Source: an uncultured Eubacterium sp. (GTDB lineage: Bacteria > Bacillota > Clostridia > Lachnospirales > Lachnospiraceae). From it: a DNA stretch of 64,000 bases. The notes beneath the pieces are model-generated. The model ran no database searches and was not told where the DNA came from. It worked only from the letters and a program-made list of their open reading frames with translations. The stretch spans positions 13,179 through 77,178 of the forward strand of contig CAJUHV010000010.1 in the NCBI GenBank assembly GCA_910586445.1. Direction: 5' to 3'. How positions within the stretch are numbered: the stretch's first letter is position 1; every line of letters begins with the position of its first letter. This document shows positions 1 to 8,308 of the stretch, piece after piece. Position numbers and translations under genes: made by a program.

Positions 1-1033
1 GCCGCTCCCATCCCTTAGGCGTGCTCAGCTGCTCCGTCCGTTCCAGTATCGGAAACAGCCATGCACAGTAATCCGCCAGTACCTGCCGCTTTGCAACGAT
101 CAGGTTATAATTATAAAAATAAGGCTGGGACATGATCCTTGAAAATGCTGCGGCATAATCCGGCTGCAGCTGCGCCAGCGCCTGCTGCACTGCCTGCCAG
201 TCTCCCTCCTTTATATATCTGGCATGATGCTCGCTGATATCCGGCTCATGCAGTGTCGGAAACTGAAGCACTACATCTACATTTCCTGCCCTCATTCTTT
301 TTAAATCCAGGTCTGACAGGTCTAAAATTCTGCGATAATGAAACAGCCCAAAATAAGCCGGGCTGGTGGACTGATCCAACAGCTCATTGTGCTGTCTTCC
401 TAATAAATTCTTCCATATCCAGTACAGGGCCGTCAGCTCACAGTAATTTCCGTTTTTCTCAGAAATATGAGTGCCCAGATGATCTGTATAAACAGCCGCC
501 TCCCGGCTGTATCCGCTCGTTTTTTCTGCCCCGACCTGAATCAGTTGTGCCCAATGCGGCATTTGATAAGTATTTTTTTGATAAGTATTTTTTAACTGGC
601 GGTCTTTTGATGACTTTGCCAAAAATACCTGCAGGCGGATGCCCTGATCTGCCGGCTGCAGGCTATGCACAGACGCAAACCGTCCTATTTTTGCAAAATA
701 ACGTTCCATCAGCACAGCTTCTTTCCGAGAATCCATACACGTATAATTCGAAAACCCATGCTGCCTTAAAGTACTGACAATATCTGGATGCATATCCTCA
801 GGCGTTGCGATCAGCACATGAAACCGTTCCAAATGATTCTTCTCTGTATGGGCAGCAAATTCCTGTATCTCCCGAACCGGCAGCCCCATCAGTACAGATG
901 AATTCCTGTCAAGGGAACTGACCAGAAAACAGCGCAGGGTACATTCTGGATACAGTTCCCGTACCGCCATGCCTACTCCAAGCGCAATGGACTTCGCGCC
1001 GTATATTACGATTTCAGCCTCTGCCAAGATCAT
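1..1033 (-). CDS. DUF4422 domain glycosyltransferase (3' end outside window)
   Basis: I translated this frame by hand; it stays open from the ATG at 1033 to the window edge. The ATG follows GGGAGGAAG, a good ribosome binding site. The N-terminus looks like a Rossmann-type segment (EIVIYGAKSIALG). The centre has blocks typical of DUF4422 capsular glycosyltransferases: a DHLGTHISEKNGNYCELTA stretch, then YFGLFHYRR. These proteins are thought to transfer a hexose onto a capsule or surface-glycan precursor in the cytoplasm. It is the last visible gene of the 24.8 kb minus-strand glycan cluster, 19 bp after the GT2 gene. A 15-bp tandem duplication (560-595) encodes KNTYQ twice. The family call is by motif recognition; the sugar specificity is unknown. 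Confidence 0.75.
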   Translation of the reverse strand, partial: MILAEAEIVIYGAKSIALGVGMAVRELYPECTLRCFLVSSLDRNSSVLMGLPVREIQEFAAHTEKNHLERFHVLIATPEDMHPDIVSTLRQHGFSNYTCMDSRKEAVLMERYFAKIGRFASVHSLQPADQGIRLQVFLAKSSKDRQLKNTYQKNTYQMPHWAQLIQVGAEKTSGYSREAAVYTDHLGTHISEKNGNYCELTALYWIWKNLLGRQHNELLDQSTSPAYFGLFHYRRILDLSDLDLKRMRAGNVDVVLQFPTLHEPDISEHHARYIKEGDWQAVQQALAQLQPDYAAAFSRIMSQPYFYNYNLIVAKRQVLADYCAWLFPILERTEQLSTPKGWER

Positions 1034-1052
1034 CTTCCTCCCTTAACGCTTT

Positions 1053-2294
1053 CTAAAAAAACAGGCTCGGCACCTTCCACAAAATCTTTGACTCTTCCAC
1101 ACCCTTTTTGACCAGATCCCTCTGGATTCCCTGTGACATTTTTTCTTCCTTTACTGCTAAAAGTATATAGTCATAATCCACTGCCGACAGCCGCTCCGGC
1201 GATTCAATCGGCAGGTCATTTCCCGATCTTTCAGCAAAGGATTTATCTACCCATGCCCGTATCCTCATTCCTTTGCGGCACATGCTCCTGTAATAGTCCC
1301 GTCCGATTTTGCCCGCACCATACAAAATGACATCCTTATTCCGTATCTGTTCTTCAAACGGCAGTGCATAAGAAGGCACCTTTACCTGCTCCATAAAATT
1401 CATCTTTTCATTCAGCCCATACAAAGACAGTTCTACAATCCATCTCTGCAGCTGATACAATAAGCTCTCATATTCCGCATCATTTTGAAACAATGTCTCC
1501 AAATATATATATAAATCATTTACATTTTTCAGAAAATACCGATAATTTGAATGAACCGCTGAATCTTTGTGTATTCTGTAATGATAGTACGCCCTCTCGC
1601 AGATCACCGCTGAGCTGCACTTTAGTATATATGTATATACAAAAGCCGCATCTTCCTCGTATGCAATATCTGTATTCAGATCTTCATAAAAGGATCTGAT
1701 AATATCCAGCCGGAATAATTTATTGCACATAGAGGCCAATAGGTCATTAAATACCTGATCACTGCTGTACATCATTTTCTTTTTCAGCTCAGACATATGC
1801 TGCACATCTGCATATGCACATCCCGGTATCAGACTGCTGCCATGCTGCAGCTGCTGCTTCTTTTCATCGGTATCTGCATATGCGCATCCTGCCATTACAT
1901 CTACGATTTTTTCATCTGTTTCATCAAAGTTTTTATAAAATGAACAGGATACCAGATCAAAATGCTGATACTGCATAAGATATTCCACGCTGTCTGGATC
2001 GATATAATCATCTGCATCCACAAATACCGCATACGTTCCCGAGGCATTTCGAATCCCCATATTTCTTGCAGCGGCCACGCCCTGATTTACCTGATGAATA
2101 ACCCGGATTCTGCTGTCCATCCTGCTATAATGATTGCATAGATCTTTGGACTGATCCGAGGAGCCGTCATCAACCAGTATGATTTCCAGATTTTGATAAG
2201 TCTGTCTCAAAATGCTTTCTATACAGTCACTGATATATAGCTGTGCATTATAGACAGGCACAATTACCGTTACAACATCTTTGGACTGATCCAT
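1053..2294 (-). CDS. GT2 glycosyltransferase with C-terminal Rossmann module
   Basis: This is a 413-residue family 2 (GT-A) glycosyltransferase. VIVPVYN lies near residue 10, VDDGSSD at 41-47 and the metal-binding DADD at 93-96. After about residue 320 there is a separate nucleotide-binding-like module (VILYGAGKIGRDYY) that resembles those in other proteins of this cluster. GCAYAD occurs twice about 20 residues apart, suggesting an old in-frame duplication. The start follows GGAGGAATGAATT. It lies 3 bp after the WbsX-like gene and belongs to the same transcription unit. It probably adds a sugar to the pseudaminic-acid-containing glycan. Donor and acceptor cannot be deduced. Confidence 0.88.
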   Translation of the reverse strand: MDQSKDVVTVIVPVYNAQLYISDCIESILRQTYQNLEIILVDDGSSDQSKDLCNHYSRMDSRIRVIHQVNQGVAAARNMGIRNASGTYAVFVDADDYIDPDSVEYLMQYQHFDLVSCSFYKNFDETDEKIVDVMAGCAYADTDEKKQQLQHGSSLIPGCAYADVQHMSELKKKMMYSSDQVFNDLLASMCNKLFRLDIIRSFYEDLNTDIAYEEDAAFVYTYILKCSSAVICERAYYHYRIHKDSAVHSNYRYFLKNVNDLYIYLETLFQNDAEYESLLYQLQRWIVELSLYGLNEKMNFMEQVKVPSYALPFEEQIRNKDVILYGAGKIGRDYYRSMCRKGMRIRAWVDKSFAERSGNDLPIESPERLSAVDYDYILLAVKEEKMSQGIQRDLVKKGVEESKILWKVPSLFF

Positions 2295-2297
2295 AAT

Positions 2298-3356
2298 TCA
2301 TTCCTCCAAACCCTTTTCCAACTGCTCTACAGGCTCCATGCACTGCCTTACCTTTTCCAGATAAGAATATCTCCATTTCTCATCCGGCTCCAGATAATTT
2401 CCCTCTCCCCACTCATTCCATGCATTTAAAAATAAAAGCTCGTTGCCTTCCCTGCGGCTTAGCTCCATGCTCATAGAAAGGCTGCGTCCAAAGGCTTCTG
2501 GTGCAGCATTTTTCATACAAATGCCCCGTTCCCCGCGCCTTGGCGTATCGTCATAATCCACAAATACAGTACGGTAATGGTTTTTCCCATGCGGAATGCT
2601 CAGCATATGCTCGGTAAACTGTTCGTAATCCAATGCCATAGGACAGCACTGCCTGCTGCCCGGATGATTTAACAATTCATACTTTGTCCTGTTCGGCTCA
2701 AAATCCACATGTCCGTCTACCCAGCAGCTCATATGTACATTTTCATGCGCTACGTCCATGGAAATCAAAAATATTCCGCCAAAACCATCTGCCTGCGCCA
2801 GGTCATTCCAATATCTGATCATCTGGTTAAATTCTGGAATATTTCTCAGCCGGTAAATCAATAAAACCGGCCTGTTTCCTTCCTTTATATAACGCGCATC
2901 TTGAAAATACGGCTGAAAATATTCGTAATGCTCTTTCCATTCTTCCTTCCCTCCATAGGTCTGCGGAATAAGTATTTCTTTGTTTCCGCCCGCCCCATGC
3001 CAGGTCTTTGTCCATGATTCATTTGCCCATGCAAAACAATAATTCATGCCGATCTGCCTGTGCTCCAGCAGATTTTTAACAGGCGTCTGCAAAACCATTT
3101 TTCCTTGAAACCAATAATGATAAAAGCAGAACCCAAATATGCCGTATCTTTCTGCAAGTGCCGCCTGCCATTTTAACACGCTTATGTCATGCAGATTATA
3201 GTAATTGCGTTCCAGCGGAACACGCGGCTGCCGCTGAAAGTCCAGATACCTTTTTCCTTTTTTTACATTTACCCACTCTGTAAATCCGTTTCCCCACGCG
3301 TCATTATTTTCTGGAATCTCATGAAACTGCGGAAGATAAAAAGCAATTAACCTCAT
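2298..3356 (-). CDS. WbsX-like (GH99-like) glycan biosynthesis protein
   Basis: The protein opens with RLIAFYLPQFHEIPEND-type sequence followed by WGNGFTEWVNV, FGFCFYHYWF and the FAWANESWT block. This is the signature of the WbsX family, which has a GH99-like fold and is common in O-antigen and capsule clusters. It ends with LNAWNEWGEGNYLEPD, also family-typical. I place the start at 3356, after GGGAG, because the family begins at MRLIAFYLPQ. The frame is open further upstream to 3383, which would overlap the preceding gene. Its role is presumed processing or transfer of glycan residues. The exact reaction of this family is not well settled. Confidence 0.82.
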   Translation of the reverse strand: MRLIAFYLPQFHEIPENNDAWGNGFTEWVNVKKGKRYLDFQRQPRVPLERNYYNLHDISVLKWQAALAERYGIFGFCFYHYWFQGKMVLQTPVKNLLEHRQIGMNYCFAWANESWTKTWHGAGGNKEILIPQTYGGKEEWKEHYEYFQPYFQDARYIKEGNRPVLLIYRLRNIPEFNQMIRYWNDLAQADGFGGIFLISMDVAHENVHMSCWVDGHVDFEPNRTKYELLNHPGSRQCCPMALDYEQFTEHMLSIPHGKNHYRTVFVDYDDTPRRGERGICMKNAAPEAFGRSLSMSMELSRREGNELLFLNAWNEWGEGNYLEPDEKWRYSYLEKVRQCMEPVEQLEKGLEE

Positions 3357-3370
3357 GTCAGATACTCCCA

Positions 3371-3754
3371 TCAGATACTCCATATCACTTCTTCTAAAGA
3401 AATTATTTTCGCCTGCATCTTTTCCTGCAATAGATCCTTGACACTCTCATACGCTGTTATCGGCGTCACGATCACGGCATCGACTTCAGCCAGCTGATCC
3501 TGCGGCGAATATACCTCGCCGATTCTGGAGACCGATACGGCTGCATCCCGGTCAATGCCGTATGCAACCGTTATGTCCGTCCCTTTCAGCTCTTCCATCA
3601 GCCGGTTTGCAAGATCACCCATTCCATAAATGGCTATATTTTTCATCCCTGCCTGTTCAAAATATTCTGCTGAGCTATGCCCGTAGTGCCCTGCCTCCAG
3701 CCAGTGGTTCAGCAGCAGGTAATAATCATAATATTTATTTTCATTTCCATTCAT
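3371..3754 (-). CDS. Small stand-alone Rossmann-like protein of glycan cluster
   Basis: The protein has 127 residues. After a short N-terminal segment (LLLNHWLEAGHYGHSS) comes NIAIYGMGDLANRLMEELK, a glycine-containing nucleotide-binding-like turn. Further along are AYGIDRD and VDAVIVTPITAYE. It is clearly homologous along its length to the protein at 18963-19463, which shares IAIYGM, GIDR and DAVIVTP. It therefore looks like a duplicated module within one operon. Similar modules are fused to the C-terminus of the two GT2 enzymes and the N-terminus of the DUF1792 protein. The function is unknown; it may be a regulatory or scaffolding domain, or a partner for a neighbouring transferase. The ribosome binding site is weak. 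Confidence 0.7.
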   Translation of the reverse strand: MNGNENKYYDYYLLLNHWLEAGHYGHSSAEYFEQAGMKNIAIYGMGDLANRLMEELKGTDITVAYGIDRDAAVSVSRIGEVYSPQDQLAEVDAVIVTPITAYESVKDLLQEKMQAKIISLEEVIWSI

Positions 3755-3824
3755 GCTGTTTATAACCCCAAACTCTTCCTGCCCTATATTCCTGCAGAAT
3801 ATGATACACAGTCCCTCTCTATCC

Positions 3825-5609
3825 TCACATAATATTGACTGTCTGCGTAATTACATGCTTCTTATACTGTTCGATATACTTGTTCCCATAGACATAATTT
3901 GAAAAATTTCTTTCCATCCGTTTATAAATGCCTGCTCTGCCAGAATCCAGACCGCATTGATCATAAAAATCACGCCGGCTGATTTTATTTTTTAAATAGA
4001 CCGCATATTGATCGTACAATTGGTCAACCGCTCTCCAGAGCGCATACTCATAGGGAATCGGAAAATCAAAGACCCATTCATAATCAAAATTGTACAGTTC
4101 AATATTATTCCGTTCTCCATTATTTCGTTCTTCATTTAATTCCACATTATTTCGTTCTTCATTATTCCGCTCATATTTACACAATCTCAGATTGGAAAAT
4201 AAAAGGTCTATATTCGACACCCTCAGACACCGACTGTCTTTTAAGCTGTCTCCTGTGCTCCCAAATATAGTTCGAAATCGTGCACATTCTACAAACGCAG
4301 TCATGCTGTTTTCATCCGGCTTTAAATAGCTGTTAATAATGTTCCTGATATATTCTGCCATTTTTCCGGGACAATGCCTGTATGAATACGCCATATGATC
4401 TATATTTCTGCCTTCTATAAAAGGCACCATATACACTCCGTTTCGTTCTTCACCGTCCACATATTTTAATCCCGGCAGCATGCCTTTCCACAACTGCTCA
4501 TTCTGCTTCAGCTTTTTTATATGGGATTCTGATTCATGATTCAATGCTTTTTTGACAACGCGGACTGTGTGGTTCATACACTGAATAACCGTGGCAGTCT
4601 GAAACTGCTTCTTCCGCTCGGTACTATATTTCACAAATACCGTCCTGCATCCATTACTTTCCTGTTTGTCATCTGCTGTTTGATAAATGCTTTTATCTAT
4701 TGCTTTCCCTCTGCTGCAGACAAATAGATACGAATTGGCAAAATAAGAAAACATCCGATCCCTGCAGACCTGGTCAGATACGGCGGCATCATAAAAGTTA
4801 TATATTCTGGGCAGTACATAATCCTTTCGATATACCCGGATATCTCCCGGCATGGGCAGCATATCATCTGTATAAATCGTATCCGGCAGTTTATAATCAG
4901 GCATCGGATAATAAAATAGGTACTCTCCCAGCCCGACCTCAGATAAAATCTCTTCTATTTCTGCTTTTGAAAAAGTCCTGATATGCCCGTCATCAATATA
5001 ATCATTCAGCCCGCTGTACATCCTTCCTGTATGGTCTTCTGCTGCACCGTTCCAGTATTTCAGCCCTGTTTTGTTTTCAACCGCCACGATAATCTTCCCG
5101 TCAGGCTTTAAATATTCCCTTACAATAGAAAGCATTTTATGGTACGGCATTTCATCCTGGACATATAAGCCGGAATATTCCCATACACCTATCAGTGTAA
5201 TATAATCAAATTTCTGCTCCAAGCGGATATCTTGAAAATTTCCTATAAAAATACGTATATGATCCTTATCTGCATTTCTATATGCATTGATCAAAGATCT
5301 TTTTACCGATAAATCGATACATGTCACGCTCCGTGCTTTTCTGCTCAAAATCCCTGTCACTGCCCCGCAGCCGGAGCCGATTTCAAGCACATCGGCATTT
5401 TTATCGACCGGATACCATTCCAGAATATTTTCCCGGATATCCGATATATGATAAAGCACCGGCCATGCACTGCTGCTGTGCAGCAATTCTTCTGCCCTGC
5501 CATTTTCATATGCCTGCAGAATCACATCCTCAATCTCCCCGTCCGAATAAAGGTCTTCCCCTTTGTAAAAAGTCTTATCTAATATAACGTTTCCTATTTT
5601 CTGCTGCAT
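3825..5609 (-). CDS. Class I SAM methyltransferase fused to a C-terminal domain
   Basis: The protein has 594 residues. The methyltransferase motif I (VLEIGSGCGAVTG) is at 74-86, followed by CIDLS and the acidic DYITLIGVWEY block, so residues ~40-240 form a SAM-dependent methyltransferase. The remainder (~310-594) has a lipopolysaccharide-kinase-like flavour (VFVKYS, then VVKKALN, and MVPFIEGRNID). This assignment is tentative. Near residue 490 there is a run of degenerate ERNN(E/V/G)EL repeats (DNA 4100-4175). Start after GGAAGGAAAAAT. The cluster context suggests methylation or modification of a glycan end. Fusions of methyltransferase and kinase-like domains occur in rhamnan and other capping enzymes, but no substrate can be named. 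Confidence 0.75.
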   Translation of the reverse strand: MQQKIGNVILDKTFYKGEDLYSDGEIEDVILQAYENGRAEELLHSSSAWPVLYHISDIRENILEWYPVDKNADVLEIGSGCGAVTGILSRKARSVTCIDLSVKRSLINAYRNADKDHIRIFIGNFQDIRLEQKFDYITLIGVWEYSGLYVQDEMPYHKMLSIVREYLKPDGKIIVAVENKTGLKYWNGAAEDHTGRMYSGLNDYIDDGHIRTFSKAEIEEILSEVGLGEYLFYYPMPDYKLPDTIYTDDMLPMPGDIRVYRKDYVLPRIYNFYDAAVSDQVCRDRMFSYFANSYLFVCSRGKAIDKSIYQTADDKQESNGCRTVFVKYSTERKKQFQTATVIQCMNHTVRVVKKALNHESESHIKKLKQNEQLWKGMLPGLKYVDGEERNGVYMVPFIEGRNIDHMAYSYRHCPGKMAEYIRNIINSYLKPDENSMTAFVECARFRTIFGSTGDSLKDSRCLRVSNIDLLFSNLRLCKYERNNEERNNVELNEERNNGERNNIELYNFDYEWVFDFPIPYEYALWRAVDQLYDQYAVYLKNKISRRDFYDQCGLDSGRAGIYKRMERNFSNYVYGNKYIEQYKKHVITQTVNIM

Positions 5610-5668
5610 ATTTTTCCTTCCGTTTTCTTGATCTGAATCCGCGTTTCATATCTGCATAAGCAATGCGT

Positions 5669-6913
5669 TTAAGCTTCACAGAGATTTTTTAAAATCTGAC
5701 TGTTATATGCTTCATCCGTAAGATCACGCACTTCCACGGGCGGCAGCTGGGATACATATTTATCGGGAATCGGCACTTTGAATCCCGCACCGGCAAGATA
5801 CCATTCGTAATCCATATCGATCTGCCCGATATCGACTGCCTGATAACCGCTGCGCATTAAATCATATACAAGCGGCTCCGCAGCCGGGCCGAGTATAACT
5901 AAGATCAGGCAGCTTTGATCTATGCAAAGCGCCGCATTTAAAATGTCTTCGTACATGTCAAATGCATTCTGGGTAGGTGCCAGTATTCTTTTTAATGAAG
6001 CTGCATTGTCAAACAGATCATTTCCATATCCCGCGCGTGTCTTGTCGCCTTCGATGATAACTACATCCCTCTGATTCCAGATCTGCTTAATAAAATCAAT
6101 GCGCTGTTTTGTATGTTCTCTGTCACGGTGCGGATAGAATGCCTTAAACATATAGGCATCATAGTAAATGCGGTCGGACTCTAATACTGACATATGATAT
6201 TTTCGTATTTCGTCCGTCATATAAAGCCGTATGCCGTCCGCCACATCTGCCGGAAAACGGTCCAGACATCCATAATTATCTGCAATCCCGATCAACAGCC
6301 GTTCATCGTCGGCCTTTAGAACTTCGCGGAGCCTTTCTGCCAGCTCTTTTTGGTATTTTTGAAATACCGGGTGCTCCTTACCTGCCATGATCTCGAACTC
6401 TCCGTCCCCGTAACGCACAAATGAACACTTATCATGAATGATTTTGTATACAGCTTCTTCCATATACGCCAGCTTTGGAAATTGATATTTTTCTTTTTTT
6501 ATGCCGTCTGCTATTTCATACCCGGCATTTCGAACCCGTATTTCCAATTTAGTTTCCAAATCCGCAACTTTTTGTTCTAACAGGGTAATCTTCCATAAAT
6601 ACGCATCCAGTATTGATTCATATTCTTTCCTGCCGCAGCAGCCTTCATCATAAAAGACAATCACCCGGGAAAGATCCGTAAAATTCATTCTGCCCAGCTG
6701 GTACAGCACGGTCTTGTACTGGATTATCGATATAATTATATAATCAAAATCCTGCGATATGCCCTCAAATGGCAGGACACTGCTATTTTCAAAGACTGTA
6801 TGCTGTTTTTCTGGATTATTGTCGATAAATCCAAGTATATCACAGCGGTCTTTTTTTAAGCAGCTTAAAACTGCATGTGCACCCCGGCCGGTGCCCCAGA
6901 TATAAATATTCAT
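5669..6913 (-). CDS. DUF1792 (GT-D) glycosyltransferase with N-terminal Rossmann module
   Basis: I place the start at 6913 (MNIYIWGTG), preceded by AGGAGAAACCTT. The longer open frame to 7183 only translates the repeat element upstream. Residues 1-95 form a Rossmann-like module, 100-135 a short coiled coil (LLEQKVADLETKLEIRV), and ~145-405 a DUF1792/GT-D fold. The GT-D evidence is FVRYGDGEFEIM, IIEGDKTRAGYGN, LVILGPAAEPLVYDL and IGQIDMDYEWY. DUF1792 enzymes extend serine-rich-adhesin or surface glycans with glucose-type residues. Here the enzyme is probably one transferase of the pseudaminic-acid glycan. The gene is separated from pseC by a 230-bp stretch made of the MITE-like repeat. Confidence 0.87.
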   Translation of the reverse strand: MNIYIWGTGRGAHAVLSCLKKDRCDILGFIDNNPEKQHTVFENSSVLPFEGISQDFDYIIISIIQYKTVLYQLGRMNFTDLSRVIVFYDEGCCGRKEYESILDAYLWKITLLEQKVADLETKLEIRVRNAGYEIADGIKKEKYQFPKLAYMEEAVYKIIHDKCSFVRYGDGEFEIMAGKEHPVFQKYQKELAERLREVLKADDERLLIGIADNYGCLDRFPADVADGIRLYMTDEIRKYHMSVLESDRIYYDAYMFKAFYPHRDREHTKQRIDFIKQIWNQRDVVIIEGDKTRAGYGNDLFDNAASLKRILAPTQNAFDMYEDILNAALCIDQSCLILVILGPAAEPLVYDLMRSGYQAVDIGQIDMDYEWYLAGAGFKVPIPDKYVSQLPPVEVRDLTDEAYNSQILKNLCEA

Positions 6914-6924
6914 AAGGTTTCTCC

Positions 6925-7088
6925 TAGAGCGTGTTTGAAAAATGCTTTCTGTCAAATGTGCGTCACAATTTGTGGGAGATTTGACCCGAATGAGGGAGGC
7001 GTAGCGGGCTACGTTGACCGAATGAGGGCCAAATATACCGCAAAGTGGGGCGTGCATTTGGCGGGAATGATTTTTCAAACACGCTCTA
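6925..7088 (+). repeat. MITE-like palindrome-ended element, 164-bp form (copy A)
   Basis: The element starts TAGAGCGTGTTTGAAAAAT and ends ATTTTTCAAACACGCTCTA, perfect inverted ends. It has no coding capacity of its own. It sits between pseC and the DUF1792 gene inside an operon. Both ends are TA, consistent with TA-targeted insertion (an inference). Confidence 0.85.
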
Positions 7089-7156
7089 GAGCGTATTTGA
7101 AAAATGCTTTCTGTCAAATGTACCCACAGGGCATGATATGCGTCACAATCTGCGGG
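7087..7156 (+). repeat. Truncated second copy of the MITE-like element
   Basis: It begins TAGAGCGTATTTGAAAAAT, sharing the terminal TA of copy A, and matches about 25 bp of its left end. It then continues into sequence resembling the interior (GCGTCACAATCTGCGGGA). The stop codon and last residues of pseC lie within it. Confidence 0.7.
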
Positions 7157-8279
7157 AGGATACCGCAGTCCATATCTGTTCAATAATATACTGCTGTTCC
7201 CCTTCTGTAAGCGACGGAAAAATAGGCAGGCTTACTGCCCGGCTGTAATAAGCCTCTGCATTCGGGCAGCTGCAGCTGCGAAAGCCGCGGCTGCGGTAAT
7301 ATGGATGTCTGTAGACAGGGATATAATGCACATTGACATCTATGCCTTTTTCTTTGAGATACTCAAAAAATGTCCTGCGGTCATGGTGCAGTACCTGTAT
7401 CGTATATAAGTGCCATCCGCTGTCTGCGCCTTCCATCTGGTATGGCAGGATCAGGTCTTTGCAGTCTCTAAAAGCCTCATCGTATTTTCTCGCTGCCTCA
7501 CGTCTTTTTTCTAAGAAACGATCTATTTTTTTCATCTGGCTGAGGCCCAGAGCACACTGGATGTCCGTAATGCGGTAGTTATAGCCTAAAAACTGCTGCT
7601 CGTAGTACCATGGCCCTTCGTACTGCTGCAGAAAGGCAGGATCTTTGACGATGCCGTGGCTGCGGAAGAAAAGCAGCCTTTGATACAGATGCCTGTCATT
7701 GGTGACAATCATTCCGCCCTCGCCGGTAGTGATCGGCTTTACAGGATGAAAACTAAAAATTGTCATATCAGACAGGCCGCCGATTTTTTTCCCTTTGTAC
7801 CTGGCACCCAGTGCATGTGCCCCGTCTTCAATTACAGTCAGGCTGTATTTTTCAGCGATTTTATGAATTTCATCCATATCACATGGCTGGCCCGCAAAAT
7901 GAACCGGTATGACTGCTTTCGTCCGGCTGGTAATTTTTTGCTCGATTTCTTTTGGGTCAATATTATATGTATCAGGATCGATATCTGCAAATACAGGCGT
8001 ACCGCCGCAATACATGATGCAGTTTGCAGAGGCAGCAAATGTAATCGGCGTAGTAATGACCTCGTCTCCCGCCTTGATGCCGGCGGCAAAACAGGCAGCA
8101 TGAAGAGCCGCCGTTCCATTGGAAACCGCTACTGCGTACTGGACGTTGACATACGCTGCGACAGCCTGCTCAAATTCTTCTATTTTGGGGCCTGTCGTAA
8201 GATAATCTGCCTGTAAGACATCTATGACTGCCTGTATATCATCATCTTCTATGCATTGTCTGCCATATGGGATGGACAT
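7143..8279 (-). CDS. pseC: UDP-4-amino-4,6-dideoxy-N-acetyl-beta-L-altrosamine transaminase
   Basis: PseC is the second step of CMP-pseudaminic acid synthesis, a PLP-dependent transfer of an amino group onto C4 of the PseB product. The 378-residue protein has the DegT/DnrJ fold: SNGTAALH (53-60), TPITFAASAN, EDGAHALGA and the PLP lysine in SFHPVKPITTGEGG (K181). The N-terminus (IPYGRQCIEDDDIQAV) is typical of PseC. Start after GAAGG. It lies 15 bp downstream of pseG. Its C-terminus is odd: the last ~5 codons and stop (SSRRL) are supplied by the adjacent repeat element, probably altering the native tail slightly. The identification rests on motifs plus the other pse genes around it. Confidence 0.92.
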   Translation of the reverse strand: MSIPYGRQCIEDDDIQAVIDVLQADYLTTGPKIEEFEQAVAAYVNVQYAVAVSNGTAALHAACFAAGIKAGDEVITTPITFAASANCIMYCGGTPVFADIDPDTYNIDPKEIEQKITSRTKAVIPVHFAGQPCDMDEIHKIAEKYSLTVIEDGAHALGARYKGKKIGGLSDMTIFSFHPVKPITTGEGGMIVTNDRHLYQRLLFFRSHGIVKDPAFLQQYEGPWYYEQQFLGYNYRITDIQCALGLSQMKKIDRFLEKRREAARKYDEAFRDCKDLILPYQMEGADSGWHLYTIQVLHHDRRTFFEYLKEKGIDVNVHYIPVYRHPYYRSRGFRSCSCPNAEAYYSRAVSLPIFPSLTEGEQQYIIEQIWTAVSSRRL

Positions 8280-8292
8280 AGTATTTACCTTC

Positions 8293-8308
8293 TTTCAAAC
8301 ACACTCTA
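8293..8308 (-). repeat. Solitary terminal remnant of the MITE-like element
   Basis: TTTCAAACACACTCTA matches the right end of the repeat family with one change. It contains the pseG stop codon, read on the minus strand as CTA GAG TGT GTT TGA (residues LECV then stop). Confidence 0.55.

Noticed and set aside
253..777. Open frame on the plus strand opposite the DUF4422 gene
   Set aside because: No ribosome binding site or family match; it mirrors the coding minus strand.
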